Source: Caldichromatium japonicum (GTDB taxonomy: Bacteria > Pseudomonadota > Gammaproteobacteria > Chromatiales > Chromatiaceae). Taken from it: a stretch of DNA of 64,000 nucleotides. Shown one piece after another: positions 7,771 through 18,334 of the stretch. The translations under genes and the position numbers were made by a program. The notes beneath the pieces are model-generated. The model did not search any database and had not been told where the DNA came from. It saw nothing but the letters and a program-made list of their open reading frames with translations. The stretch is from positions 1 to 64,000 of the forward strand of contig NZ_CP048029.1 in assembly GCF_011290485.1 (NCBI RefSeq). The letters are read 5' to 3'. The number at the start of each line of letters is the position of its first letter. Within the stretch, counting starts at the first letter, position 1.

Positions 7771-9033
7771 TCAGGCATCGAAATGCCGTCGGATGCACTC
7801 TTCGAGCAGTGCGCGCGCGCTCCTCTCGTCACTCGTCTTAAGCTGGGCGTGGATCTCGGCGGAGAGTGAGCGGAAGACTTTCATCACCGCCGGCTCAAAA
7901 TGGTGACCGGTGTCGTGCTCCAGGATCGCCATCGTCTCCTCAAACGAAAAGGGCTCCTTATAAGGTCGCTTTGAGGTGAGGGCATCAAAGACATCGGCCA
8001 CCGCAAAGATGCGTGCTGCCAGGGGAATCGCCTCTCCCGCCAAGCCGCGCGGGTAACCGCTGCCGTCCCATTTCTCGTGATGGGCGGCGACGACCTCCTG
8101 GGCCCCATGCAGCCAGCCCATGCCGCTGACGATCTCCTCGCCTTGGCTAACGTGGGTCCGCATGATCCTCATCTCCTCATCGGTGAGCCGCCCGGGTTTC
8201 AACAGGATCGCATCGGGGATGCCGATCTTGCCGACATCGTGCAAAAAACTGCCGGCGATCAGAGCCTGCATCGACGCGCCCGAAAGTCCTAGCGCCTCGC
8301 CGATCTTCGCAGCGATCCAGGCAACACGATAATTGTGTGCGCCGGTATCTGAATCACGCTTGGCGATCGCGCGGCCCAGAGAATCCATCATCGAGATGTG
8401 CGAGTCGAGCACCTCGCGCGCTTTCCTCTCGTTGTCGGCCGACAGATGCACCACCACCGGATAGATGACGAGACCACACAGGAGCGACGAAAGACCAGCG
8501 ATCAGGGCGGCGATCAGGGCGCTTTCTGTTATCTTCTCGTACTGCCAGTCGGGCATTATGCGCATGCCTTCAAAATAACCGGTGAGCGGACCGCCGCTTT
8601 GTTTGAGATCGGCAGAGAGCGGCACAAAGACACGCAGGACCCATCGTCCATCCGGCAGGGACAGGCTTTCGTATGAGGGCTGCGTATAGCTCGGCCGACC
8701 GTGTTTCGGCAACATGGGCTCGACCAGCTCACCTGCAACCGTTATCGCCTCGGCGAGCTTCTCGCCGTTTGGGTCATAGATCTCGGCGATATCGAATAGC
8801 CCCCCGACGATTTGGGAGGCCGCGTCGATGGCATGGGCCTGAGCATCAGGTCCAGTAAGATCAAAGGCATTAAAGTGATGCAATAGACGCCTGGATTCCT
8901 CCATGGCCAAGGCAACAATATCTTCTTCAGCGCGCTCATGTGCCACTAACCAAGCCAAGGAGCTCGCCAAATTAGCGAGCAAGAGACTTATGGCAGCGAT
9001 GCGGCGTGCAGCGCGACGGCGAAATAGATTCAT
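7771..9033 (-). CDS. Membrane-anchored HD-GYP cyclic-di-GMP phosphodiesterase
   Basis: HD-GYP proteins hydrolyse cyclic di-GMP and so favour motile over sessile behaviour. This 420-residue protein has transmembrane segments at about residues 11-31 and 172-196, enclosing a periplasmic sensor region with no recognisable family. The HD-GYP domain runs from about residue 205. It contains the HD pair in FLHDVGKIGIPD (H265/D266), the HHEKWDGSGYP motif (318-328, GYP at 326-328) and DVFDALTSKRPYK, so the catalytic residues look complete. It is transcribed toward the DUF2202 gene, and the IS3-family element begins 65 bp upstream of its start, which could separate it from its native promoter. Confidence 0.92.
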   Translation of the reverse strand: MNLFRRRAARRIAAISLLLANLASSLAWLVAHERAEEDIVALAMEESRRLLHHFNAFDLTGPDAQAHAIDAASQIVGGLFDIAEIYDPNGEKLAEAITVAGELVEPMLPKHGRPSYTQPSYESLSLPDGRWVLRVFVPLSADLKQSGGPLTGYFEGMRIMPDWQYEKITESALIAALIAGLSSLLCGLVIYPVVVHLSADNERKAREVLDSHISMMDSLGRAIAKRDSDTGAHNYRVAWIAAKIGEALGLSGASMQALIAGSFLHDVGKIGIPDAILLKPGRLTDEEMRIMRTHVSQGEEIVSGMGWLHGAQEVVAAHHEKWDGSGYPRGLAGEAIPLAARIFAVADVFDALTSKRPYKEPFSFEETMAILEHDTGHHFEPAVMKVFRSLSAEIHAQLKTSDERSARALLEECIRRHFDA

Positions 9034-9161
9034 AGACTTTCACCTGATGAGCGGGATACAGCCTGTACCAAGCAGATGCCAGTTGCCTGAAACTGCCCTG
9101 CCCGCAATTCTTTTGGACACGCAATTGGGGTAAATAGACGTGTGTGAAGAAGGAGCGGGAA

Positions 9162-9527
9162 ATGCTGAATGAGAGTGAGGGTGGTGGGGTTGCGCTGGGT
9201 GCGCTGGAAGGGGCGCGTAGCGCGGCGGGCGAGGTCAAGCGCTGGTCGTCGGGGCGGAAGAAACAAATCGTGCTGCGCCTGCTGTGGGGCGAATTGGTGG
9301 ATGCCCTGTTGCGTGAGCTGGCGGTGCCGATATACCGGCTGGAGGAGTGGCGCGACCGGGCGCTGGCGGGGATCGATGCAGGGCTCAAGGAAGGCGAGAA
9401 CGATCCGGTTGAGAAACAACGCGATGATGCCAACTGGCGCATTGGCGAGTTGGTGATGCAAGTCGAGATCCTGCGCAAGGAAAGGCAGGCGAAGCGTCCT
9501 TGGGTCGGCAGGAGGTCGTTGCGATGA
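9162..9527 (+). CDS. IS3-family transposase OrfA
   Basis: The 121-residue protein is the helix-turn-helix and leucine-zipper half of an IS3-type transposase. It contains RWSSGRKKQIVLRLLWGE, LAVPIYRLEEWRDRALAGI and a C-terminal coiled-coil region (DDANWRIGELVMQVEILRKE). ATG 9162 is preferred over GTG 9144 because GGAGCGGG precedes it. Its TGA overlaps the ATG of orfB (ATGA at 9524-9527). OrfA alone cannot transpose and may bind the element ends. Confidence 0.82.
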   Translation: MLNESEGGGVALGALEGARSAAGEVKRWSSGRKKQIVLRLLWGELVDALLRELAVPIYRLEEWRDRALAGIDAGLKEGENDPVEKQRDDANWRIGELVMQVEILRKERQAKRPWVGRRSLR

Positions 9528-10296
9528 GCCAGATGATCTCGCCGGGTACTGGAGTTCGCCCGCTCGACCCTTGACGCCCAGCAGTCCAGAGAGAGCGCCA
9601 AGGTGGTTCTGCTGCATCCGACGCGGCGCGGACCGAAGCCGAAGATTTCTGACGTCGACCTACTGGCCGCCATTCGAGCTGACCTAGAAGCTTCGCCGTT
9701 CGTCGGCGAAGGCCATCGCAAGGTCGGGGCGCGGCTGCGCATCCTTTCTGGCATCCGCGTGTCCAAGGATCGCGTCTGCCGCCTGATGCGCGAGAACGCC
9801 TTGCTGTCGCCGCACCGGGTACCGCAGGGTTCGCCCTCTGCCCACGATGGGTCGATCCAGGCCGAGGCGCCGAACCAGATGTGGGGCACCGACGGCATCC
9901 GCATCCAGACCGTCGACGCCTGCTGTGTCAGTATCCATAGGGCTTCAGGCCGAGTTCAGCACTACCGCCGCCTACGCCGGCAAGGGGCTCAAGCTGCGCA
10001 TGGATCATGGCACGCAATACACCGCCGACGACTTCCTGAAACAGATCGCGTTCTGGGCTATCGACCAGAGCCTCGCCTTTGTTGCTGAGCCCCAGACCAA
10101 TGGCGTGACCGAACGCTTCAATCGGACGCTGAAGGAGCAGGCCATCCACGCACGCCTCTTTTGCAACCTTAAAGAAGTCCGGCAGGCTGTCACCGAGTTC
10201 AGGAATCGTTACAATCGCCACTGGCGACTCGAAAAACTGGGCTTCATGTCACCCCTCGAAGCCCGGCAGGCTTATGCCCTCCAAAAGGCCGCATGA
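9524..10296 (+). pseudogene. IS3-family transposase OrfB (rve integrase), broken
   Basis: OrfB starts MSQMISPGTG at 9524 but reaches a stop within about 17 codons. The correct frame resumes by VVLLHPTRRGPKPKISD (about 9603), runs through GEGHRKVGARLR and HALLSPHR-like sequence to NQMWGTDGIRIQTVD (first catalytic Asp), then shifts frame again near 9920-9945. It continues LKLRMDHGTQY (second Asp) ... EPQTNGVTERFNRTLKEQAI (Glu) to the stop at 10296. Related proteins carry roughly 30 more residues between the two parts (a VWIFSAVEHWN-like stretch), so a deletion with frameshift has removed part of the catalytic core. Confidence 0.85.
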
Positions 10297-10368
10297 ACTG
10301 CAAACCAGTGTCCAATCAACTGCGGGCAGTACAACATGGGCTGTTTAGCATGCAACATAAGGCGCTTC

Positions 10369-10384
10369 TGTTCCACGTGAAACA
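10369..10384. promoter_or_regulatory. parS-like ParB-binding site 2
   Basis: TGTTCCACGTGAAACA matches the parS consensus with one asymmetric base. It lies 40 bp from the IS3-family right end, in the gap before the diheme cytochrome gene. Confidence 0.88.
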
Positions 10385-10411
10385 TGGTGGCCGGCTCCAT
10401 CTGCTGTCAAT

Positions 10412-10427
10412 TGTTCCACGTGGAACC
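10412..10427. promoter_or_regulatory. parS-like ParB-binding site 3
   Basis: TGTTCCACGTGGAACC is a near-perfect palindromic parS site only 27 bp beyond site 2. Close pairing of sites would favour ParB nucleation. Confidence 0.88.
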
Positions 10428-10461
10428 TATGGGGTCTCTCAACAACCCCTCGGGCCTGGGG

Positions 10462-11061
10462 TCAATCCTTTTCCCAGGGTCCGTAACCTGGGATATTCAC
10501 CCGATCTTCGTCAAAATCGCCTTTGTTTGCGTCGGCATGGCAGCGGTCGCATTGGCTGAAGCTCTTGACCTCTGGGTTGTCCGCCACCAGGCGCGGCGGG
10601 ATCTCGTCATGCTTGCGGATGAAATAGGCTGCCTGGGTGATCCGCGGGAGATCACCCCCGGCCTCGTCTGGGTTGGCAAAAGCGGCGAACGCGCGCTCGC
10701 GGCTGCGGCGCGATTGATCCGCGGCGTTTGCGATGAGATAGGACTCGATCGCAGCGCGCGTCTGCTCGGGGAGGCTGGCATCATCGCCATAGTGAGCAGA
10801 TAAAGATTCTGGGCTTATGATCCGCCGCCAAGCGCCCTCGGTCAGCAGCCCAGGGGGATAGGACAGATGACAGGAGCCGCATTCCTTAAGATAGGCGGGG
10901 TCTGTAGCAGGTGCGATATTAGCTTGAATCAGCGAGCGTTCCTTGCGCTCCTCACGGCCTTTGCCCCGCTCGTCGCCGTCATCATCGCTAAGCGCAATCC
11001 CCAATGACCCAAAGCCAAGCAACAAGGCGGTCGTAGTTAAGAGGAGATGGATGCGTTTCAT
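10462..11061 (-). CDS. Diheme cytochrome c (DHC)
   Basis: DHC is a periplasmic electron carrier thought to reduce SHP. The 199-residue protein has a signal peptide (MKRIHLLLTTTALLLGFGSLGIA), an acidic/basic segment, and two c-type heme motifs: CGSCH near residue 61 and CDRCH near 172. The overall layout (CGSCHLSYPPGLL at the first heme and CHADANKGDFDE at the second) fits the DHC family. It is last in a three-gene operon with SHP and cytochrome b, 31 bp after SHP. Two parS sites lie just beyond its 3' end. Confidence 0.9.
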   Translation of the reverse strand: MKRIHLLLTTTALLLGFGSLGIALSDDDGDERGKGREERKERSLIQANIAPATDPAYLKECGSCHLSYPPGLLTEGAWRRIISPESLSAHYGDDASLPEQTRAAIESYLIANAADQSRRSRERAFAAFANPDEAGGDLPRITQAAYFIRKHDEIPPRLVADNPEVKSFSQCDRCHADANKGDFDEDRVNIPGYGPWEKD

Positions 11062-11092
11062 GGTGCAATACCCCTATGCGCTTGGAATCTAA

Positions 11093-11452
11093 CTATTGCG
11101 TTTGGAGATAGGCGAGGAAATCCGCCTTCTCAGCTGGCGTGCATTCGCGCCCAAGGGTCCAGCGACAATTGCGGGCAAACCATTTCTCGACCTTTTCCGG
11201 TTCCTTGAGACGTTGGGGATTGACCGAGGGGGCCATGGGCTCAATCACCTTGCCGGTGTTGACCTGACGCCCAGGCTGTTTGAGGTCGCGTCCATGACAG
11301 GTGACACAGCTGCGCGCCGGTGAGCCATCGGCCTGCGGATATTCCTTGACCCAGGCCATTTCGCCCGCTTTGGGGTCACCTGCCGCCCAAGAGACGATTG
11401 CGCAGACCAACAATGCACTCGAAATACCCCAGGCGATGAGATGCTGTTTCAT
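11093..11452 (-). CDS. SHP-like oxygen-binding cytochrome c (DUF1924)
   Basis: The 119-residue protein has a signal peptide ending near AAG and one heme motif CVTCH (C49, C52, H53). It ends with WFARNCRWTLGRECTPAEKADFLAYL, the signature of Rhodobacter sphaeroides heme protein SHP. In SHP a conserved Asn (here probably N95) is the weak distal heme ligand and is displaced when O2 or NO binds. C96 and C104 could form the extra disulfide. The ligand assignment is by motif position. The operon order cytochrome b-SHP-DHC agrees with the described SHP systems, in which DHC reduces SHP. Confidence 0.88.
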   Translation of the reverse strand: MKQHLIAWGISSALLVCAIVSWAAGDPKAGEMAWVKEYPQADGSPARSCVTCHGRDLKQPGRQVNTGKVIEPMAPSVNPQRLKEPEKVEKWFARNCRWTLGRECTPAEKADFLAYLQTQ

Positions 11453-11456
11453 GTGA

Positions 11457-12065
11457 TTACCCCTTTTTGTAACCGCTGATCATGGCGGCGATCAGGTTTT
11501 CACGATGGATGAGGCTCGAGACCAAGACCCCACAAAGATGGATAATGATCAGGCTAAGGGTAAAATTGGCTAGGACCTCATGGATCTCCTCCAATCCCTC
11601 GCTGAATTCTCCAGAAAATCCGTGCATTAGCCCGGCCAAGGGACCGGCAAACTCCTCGGCGCCATAGAGCGCAAGACCGCTTAAGCCGGTCGCGGTAAGG
11701 CTGACTAACAAAAGCAGGATCATGGCCCCGCCGGCAGGGTTGTGTCCGAGATAACGCGGCGCCTTGCCCTGCAAGATGCCGTGGAGATATTCAAGGATGG
11801 AGCGTGGTCCGCGCACAAAGTCGCTGAAACGGGCATAGCGGGTCCCGATCAGTCCCCAAACGACACGCACGCCGATCAAGGCGAGCACCAGATAGCCGGC
11901 CCAGACATGGAGATTCAGGATCTCATCCTCGACCAGATAGGTCGTGGCAAAGGCCGCGACCAGCGACCAATGAAAGGCGCGCACCATGGGGTCCCAGACG
12001 CGGATAGGGGTTGCCAGTGGATCTGGATGTGCGCCCTGAAGGGTCGTCGCTACTGGGTTTGACAT
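11457..12065 (-). CDS. Cytochrome b561-type membrane cytochrome
   Basis: The 202-residue integral membrane protein has four hydrophobic segments and conserved His residues in MVRAFHWSLV, LNLHVWAGY, LHGFSG/EIHEVLAN and IIIHLCGVL that would bind two b hemes. It probably passes electrons from the quinone pool to the periplasmic DHC and SHP. It is the first gene of the operon, four bases before SHP. A GGAGGA-type ribosome site precedes the ATG. It is transcribed divergently from the PepSY-two-component operon. Confidence 0.9.
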   Translation of the reverse strand: MSNPVATTLQGAHPDPLATPIRVWDPMVRAFHWSLVAAFATTYLVEDEILNLHVWAGYLVLALIGVRVVWGLIGTRYARFSDFVRGPRSILEYLHGILQGKAPRYLGHNPAGGAMILLLLVSLTATGLSGLALYGAEEFAGPLAGLMHGFSGEFSEGLEEIHEVLANFTLSLIIIHLCGVLVSSLIHRENLIAAMISGYKKG

Positions 12066-12321
12066 ACTCGGTTCCTCCTACGGATGGGTAAAATGGCCTG
12101 AAAGCAGTTCGGTTATAGGCCGCTGTCGCAGGAAACCGTGCGGCCCAGGGTCCGTTCATGGATCAACGACAGACGAAGTAGCACCTGCGCTGATCCTGGT
12201 CGGGTACGGGGATAGAGCTTAATGCGTGGCTGCTGAACACCGCCTGAACGAATATGTCAGCTTGTTGTCAGGCAATCTGTCCCACAATGACAGCCAAGTA
12301 GATCAATTAGGGGCCTCTCCC

Positions 12322-12648
12322 ATGTATCACATGCTGCTGGCTGGACTCCTCGGCCTGCTCAGCCCCTTGAGCCTGGCTCATGAACCTCCTTCTGATCGCC
12401 CCTGGGATCACGACCACGAAGAGGCGCGTGCTGCGCGGACGCGCGGCGAGATCCGCCCGATTGCCGAGATCTTGCATGGAGTCCAGGCTCAGTTTCCTGG
12501 GCAGTTGCTCGATGTGGAACTCAAAAAGGGCAAAAAGGGCCGCCCCTGGGTCTATGAACTCAAACTGCTGACCGCGGATGGACGGCGCCTGGAGCTTGCA
12601 GTAGACGCCTGCAATGGGCGGGTTTTGAAACTGGGGGACGAAGACTGA
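12322..12648 (+). CDS. Periplasmic PepSY-domain protein
   Basis: The 108-residue product has a short signal peptide (MYHMLLAGLLGLLSPLSLAH) and a PepSY-like domain: EILHGVQAQFPGQLLDVELKKGKKGRPWVYELKLLTADGRRLELAVDACNGRVLKLGDED. PepSY domains are often small periplasmic inhibitors or sensors. The start at 12322 is chosen for the signal peptide and the upstream AGGGG; the frame is open further upstream. Its TGA overlaps the ATG of the following response regulator (TGATG), so the product is probably an accessory sensor of that system. Confidence 0.85.
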   Translation: MYHMLLAGLLGLLSPLSLAHEPPSDRPWDHDHEEARAARTRGEIRPIAEILHGVQAQFPGQLLDVELKKGKKGRPWVYELKLLTADGRRLELAVDACNGRVLKLGDED

Positions 12649-13319
12649 TGCGGATCTTGGTCGTTGAGGACGATGATCAGGTCGCAGAGATGGTTGAACG
12701 GGCGCTAAGTTCGGCCGGCTTTGTGGTTGAGCGCGCCCGCGAGGGACAGATGGCCTGGTTTTTAGGCGATACCGAGCCCTATGCTGCGATCGTGCTCGAT
12801 CTCGGTCTACCCCGTCTTGATGGGCTCTCGGTGCTGCACCGCTGGCGGGCTGCCGGTCAACAGGTACCGGTGTTGATCTTGAGTGCGCGCGGAGACTGGA
12901 CCGAGCGGGTCGAGGGGATCGAGGCAGGGGCCGATGACTATCTCCCCAAACCCTTTCGCGTCGAAGAACTGGTCGCACGGGTACGGGCGTTAATCCGCCG
13001 TACTGCCGGTCAGCCGACATCTGTCCTCGAACATGGGCCCTTTCGCCTCGATACCCGTCGCCAGCTCCTTACCCGCGACGGCGTACCGGTTCATCTCACC
13101 CCTCAAGAATATCGCCTGGTCAGCTATCTCATGCAGCATGCGGGGCGGGTGGTCTCGCAACAGGAGCTGACCGAGCAGCTCTATGCCCAGGATTTTGAGC
13201 GCGATTCCAACACCATCGAGGTGCTGGTGGGACGGGTGCGCCGTAAACTCGGGCCGGATCTCATCAAAACCCGACGCGGCTTCGGTTATCTGATCGAGCA
13301 CGAGGGACAGGGTCAATAG
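12648..13319 (+). CDS. OmpR/PhoP-family response regulator
   Basis: The 223-residue regulator has a receiver domain with acidic pocket VEDDD (8-10) and phospho-acceptor D51 (AAIVLDLGLPRLDG), then a winged-helix DNA-binding domain (LTPQEYRLVSYLMQHAGRVVSQQELTEQLY ... VLVGRVRRKLG ... RRGFGYLI). It overlaps the PepSY gene by one base and is two bases before its kinase. Its position, divergent from the cytochrome b-SHP-DHC operon, suggests it controls that operon; this is inference from context. Confidence 0.93.
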   Translation: MRILVVEDDDQVAEMVERALSSAGFVVERAREGQMAWFLGDTEPYAAIVLDLGLPRLDGLSVLHRWRAAGQQVPVLILSARGDWTERVEGIEAGADDYLPKPFRVEELVARVRALIRRTAGQPTSVLEHGPFRLDTRRQLLTRDGVPVHLTPQEYRLVSYLMQHAGRVVSQQELTEQLYAQDFERDSNTIEVLVGRVRRKLGPDLIKTRRGFGYLIEHEGQGQ

Positions 13320-13321
13320 AG

Positions 13322-14683
13322 ATGCCTGGGGCCGGTCGCTCATTGCGTGGGCGTCTGTGGCTTGCGGCTGGGCTGTCGATCGCTCTGGCCTTATTGATCG
13401 CTGCCTTTAGCTTAAGCGGTCTCTTTGCAAGACATGTCGAACGCCATCTCGCCTCCGAGCTGGATGACTGGCTCAACCAACTGGCCGCCGCCGTGACCAT
13501 TGACCCTGACGGCTCCGTGCGCCTCACCCATGCCCTGCGCGAACCGGCATTTAACCAACCGCTGAGCGGCCTCTATTGGCAGGTCGATCGACGAGGGCAG
13601 CCTGGGATATTACGCTCGCGCTCGCTGTGGGATGAGGTTTTGAGGAGCCCTAATGATCCAGACCCTGCGATCCAGACCCTTTATCTCAATGGGCCAGCGG
13701 GTCAGACCCTCTTGGTGCGCACCCGCTGGGTGCGCACCAACCGCGGGTCACCGGACGCTGAACTGCGGCTGATCCTGGCGCGCGATCGTTCAGAGATCAA
13801 ACAGGCGCGCGACCAATTTGCTGCCGACCAGCGGCCCTATCTGCTTTTAATCGCCCTCCTTCTGCTCTTGGCCACTGCTGTCCAGATCCAGACCGGACTT
13901 GCCCCTTTGGAGTCACTTCGCCGCGAGGTCGAGCTGATCCGCTTGGGACGGGCCGCGCGTCTCTCGGCCCAGGTCCCAGATGAGGTACAGCCGCTGATCC
14001 ATGCGCTCAATGACCTGCTCGATGCACGGGAGCGCGCGATCGAGCGGGCACGGGCCTGGACGGCCGATTTAGCGCATGGGATGAAGACCCCGCTCAATGT
14101 ATTGGCAGCCGATGCCGAACGTCTGCGCCGTGCCGGACATCCTCAGCTTGCCGATGATTTAGAGCAGCTCGCTGAGACCATGCGCCGGCAGGTCGAGCGC
14201 GAGCTGATCCGCGCGCGGGTGCGTTCTGGTCAGATCCCCACAGCTGTCGGCGCCGACTTGGGCAGTACCCTAAGGCGTATCCAGCAGGTCTTGACGCGGA
14301 CACCTACCGGTGAACGCCTGAGATGGCAGATGAGCGTGCCGGCTGGCATCCAGGTGGCCTTGATGCCAGAGGATCTGTTCGAGCTCCTCGGTAATCTGCT
14401 CGAGAACGCCAATAAATGGGCACACACTCGGGTCGAAGTGTATGTGCATCTAGCCCCGCCCGAGGTCATGATCGAGGTTGCGGACGATGGGCCCGGCGTG
14501 GATGAAGTGCATTGGTCGCGACTGGGTGAGCGCGGTTTAAGGCTGGATGAACAACAGGCCGGTCATGGTCTAGGGCTTGCCATTGTGCGAGATGTGATCG
14601 ATGCCTATGGCGGAGCGCTAGCCTTTGGACGCGCCGAAGCAGGTGGGCTAAGCGTTCGGGTGCGTCTGCCCTTGATCAAATAA
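13322..14683 (+). CDS. PhoQ/QseC-like sensor histidine kinase
   Basis: The 453-residue membrane kinase has transmembrane helices near residues 12-34 and 172-190 with a periplasmic domain between them, then HAMP. The H-box DLAHGMKTPLNVL has H252; the His-Gly-Met-Lys-Thr-Pro form is typical of PhoQ-type kinases. The N-box region is NLLENANKWAHTRVEV, followed by DDGPGVD and GHGLGLAIVRDVI. It forms a two-component pair with the regulator immediately upstream and a probable three-gene operon with the PepSY protein. Confidence 0.92.
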   Translation: MPGAGRSLRGRLWLAAGLSIALALLIAAFSLSGLFARHVERHLASELDDWLNQLAAAVTIDPDGSVRLTHALREPAFNQPLSGLYWQVDRRGQPGILRSRSLWDEVLRSPNDPDPAIQTLYLNGPAGQTLLVRTRWVRTNRGSPDAELRLILARDRSEIKQARDQFAADQRPYLLLIALLLLLATAVQIQTGLAPLESLRREVELIRLGRAARLSAQVPDEVQPLIHALNDLLDARERAIERARAWTADLAHGMKTPLNVLAADAERLRRAGHPQLADDLEQLAETMRRQVERELIRARVRSGQIPTAVGADLGSTLRRIQQVLTRTPTGERLRWQMSVPAGIQVALMPEDLFELLGNLLENANKWAHTRVEVYVHLAPPEVMIEVADDGPGVDEVHWSRLGERGLRLDEQQAGHGLGLAIVRDVIDAYGGALAFGRAEAGGLSVRVRLPLIK

Positions 14684-14695
14684 GCACATCGGCAC

Positions 14696-14711
14696 TGTTT
14701 CGCGTGGAACA
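14696..14711. promoter_or_regulatory. parS-like ParB-binding site 4
   Basis: TGTTTCGCGTGGAACA deviates from the consensus at one core position (CGCGTG rather than CACGTG). It lies just after the histidine kinase gene. Confidence 0.65.
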
Positions 14712-14876
14712 TAGTCGGGGGGCAACCTGACCCTCTAGACATCGTCCCCACTACGCCAACAAAGAGACCACTGATCAGTGGCTCACCCTGATACATACTG
14801 CTGTCCAGTTGCTTGATGAATCGCCCAGACGGCGTATACGGCAATGACTGAGGCAGGCGCAATCAGCGCATCCCTA

Positions 14877-14892
14877 GGTTCCAGGTGAAACC
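14877..14892. promoter_or_regulatory. Degenerate parS-like site
   Basis: GGTTCCAGGTGAAACC keeps both outer arms but has CAGGTG in the core. It is probably a decayed or weak site and is included because it lies between two good ones. Confidence 0.35.
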
Positions 14893-14920
14893 TCCTCATT
14901 ACCATTGGCTGGATTCTCTC

Positions 14921-14936
14921 TGTTCCACGTGAAACA
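14921..14936. promoter_or_regulatory. parS-like ParB-binding site 5
   Basis: TGTTCCACGTGAAACA is identical to site 2 at 10369-10384, about 200 bp before gyrB. Confidence 0.88.
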
Positions 14937-14993
14937 TGACCCTTCATCATAGGGATGGTTCTGAATTGCGCGCTCATCCAGATCGCCTGTCCC

Positions 14994-15009
14994 TGTTTCA
15001 CGTGGAGTA
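14994..15009. promoter_or_regulatory. parS-like ParB-binding site 6
   Basis: TGTTTCACGTGGAGTA has a perfect left half and CACGTG core, with two mismatches at the right edge. It is the site nearest to gyrB. Confidence 0.7.
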
Positions 15010-15053
15010 TCCTGACCCAACCCAATAGAGCACGGACGGGCAATGGTCCATGA

Positions 15054-17534
<2,481 letters not shown>

Positions 17535-17678
17535 GAGATGGATCGACACTAGCCAAACGCAGGTGCACCTTTTCACCCTCTATCTTCCACAAGATGGATA
17601 GGATCAAGGGGCGCTTTGCCGCCCTATTGCTTCGCAAGGAGAGTAGCGAGCCCTCTGCGCATGTTCTGCATTGAACAC

Positions 17679-18284
17679 TCAGGCATTGAGCGATTCGATC
17701 GCCTCGCACAAAAAATGCCCGAGCATCAGATGGACCTCCTGGATGCGCGGGGTCACCCGCGAGGGGATGGCCAGCACGATGTCGGCAGCAGGCAGGTCTG
17801 GGTAAGCGGCACCGGTTAGGAGCACGGTCACCAGACCCCGCTCACGGGCAGTTGCCAATGCTCGTACCACATTGGGCGAACGCCCGCTGGTCGAAAGCGC
17901 CCACAGGACATCCCCAGGGCGCCCCAGAGCCTGGATCTGGCGGGCGAAGACCTCGGCAAAGCCAAAGTCATTGGCCACCGCCGAGGCGGCACTAGGATCA
18001 AAACCGAGCGCGATCGCAGGCAGCGGGCGCCGCTGTTTATCGAGAAAGGGCCCGATCAACTCACCGCTGAGATGGGTCGATTCGGCGGCGCTGCCGCCAT
18101 TGCCGCAAATCAAGAGTCTTCCCCCTTGGGCAATTGCTTGGGCAGTGCGCAGTGCGGCATCTAGGGTCGCTGCGAGCAGCCGCTCATCGGTACGCACCCG
18201 CTGGATAAGTGCCAAGGTCTCATCCAGGCGTTCGATCAGGAGGGATTTGAGCAGTTCAGGTGAAGGAGGTAGGAGATCCGTCAT
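17679..18284 (-). CDS. gmhA: Phosphoheptose isomerase (sedoheptulose 7-phosphate isomerase)
   Basis: GmhA converts sedoheptulose 7-phosphate to D-glycero-D-manno-heptose 7-phosphate for LPS inner core synthesis. The 201-residue SIS-domain protein has the phosphosugar loop GNGGSAAES, STSGRSPNV, and the family catalytic/metal residues in THLSGE (H71, E75) and RIQEVHLMLGH. The RIQEVH...H motif favours GmhA over the replication factor DiaA, which has the same fold, although proximity to gyrB makes DiaA worth a thought. It is convergent with gyrB. Confidence 0.82.
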   Translation of the reverse strand: MTDLLPPSPELLKSLLIERLDETLALIQRVRTDERLLAATLDAALRTAQAIAQGGRLLICGNGGSAAESTHLSGELIGPFLDKQRRPLPAIALGFDPSAASAVANDFGFAEVFARQIQALGRPGDVLWALSTSGRSPNVVRALATARERGLVTVLLTGAAYPDLPAADIVLAIPSRVTPRIQEVHLMLGHFLCEAIESLNA

Positions 18285-18334
18285 AGGTGGGATGGGAACA
18301 CCAAGGGGATGAAACCAATGAGGGCAACAAGCCG

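Larger units (their letters stand above)
9099..10328 (+). mobile_element. IS3-family element, internally deleted
   Basis: The element has imperfect terminal inverted repeats. The left end TGCCCGCAATTC...TTGGACAC (9099-9120) matches the reverse complement of the right end (10308-10328, GTGTCCAATCAA...TGCGGGCA). The ends are TG...CA, as is usual for IS3. It contains orfA and a broken orfB in the standard overlapping layout. At 1230 bp it is shorter than a typical IS3 member, consistent with an internal deletion in orfB. I saw no obvious 3-4 bp target duplication. It lies between the HD-GYP gene and two parS sites. Confidence 0.82.

Noticed and set aside
8972-9904. A 310-codon minus-strand frame across the IS3-family left end
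   Set aside because: It crosses the terminal repeat and is antisense to orfA and orfB; composition is Arg/Ser-rich and no motif is present.
14783-15043. A possible small gene before gyrB
   Set aside because: It runs across parS sites, lacks a ribosome site and shows no family resemblance.
17679-18284. DiaA (replication initiator-associating protein) as identity of the SIS-domain gene
   Set aside because: The RIQEVH...H motif and H71/E75 pattern fit GmhA better; the distinction still rests on motifs only.
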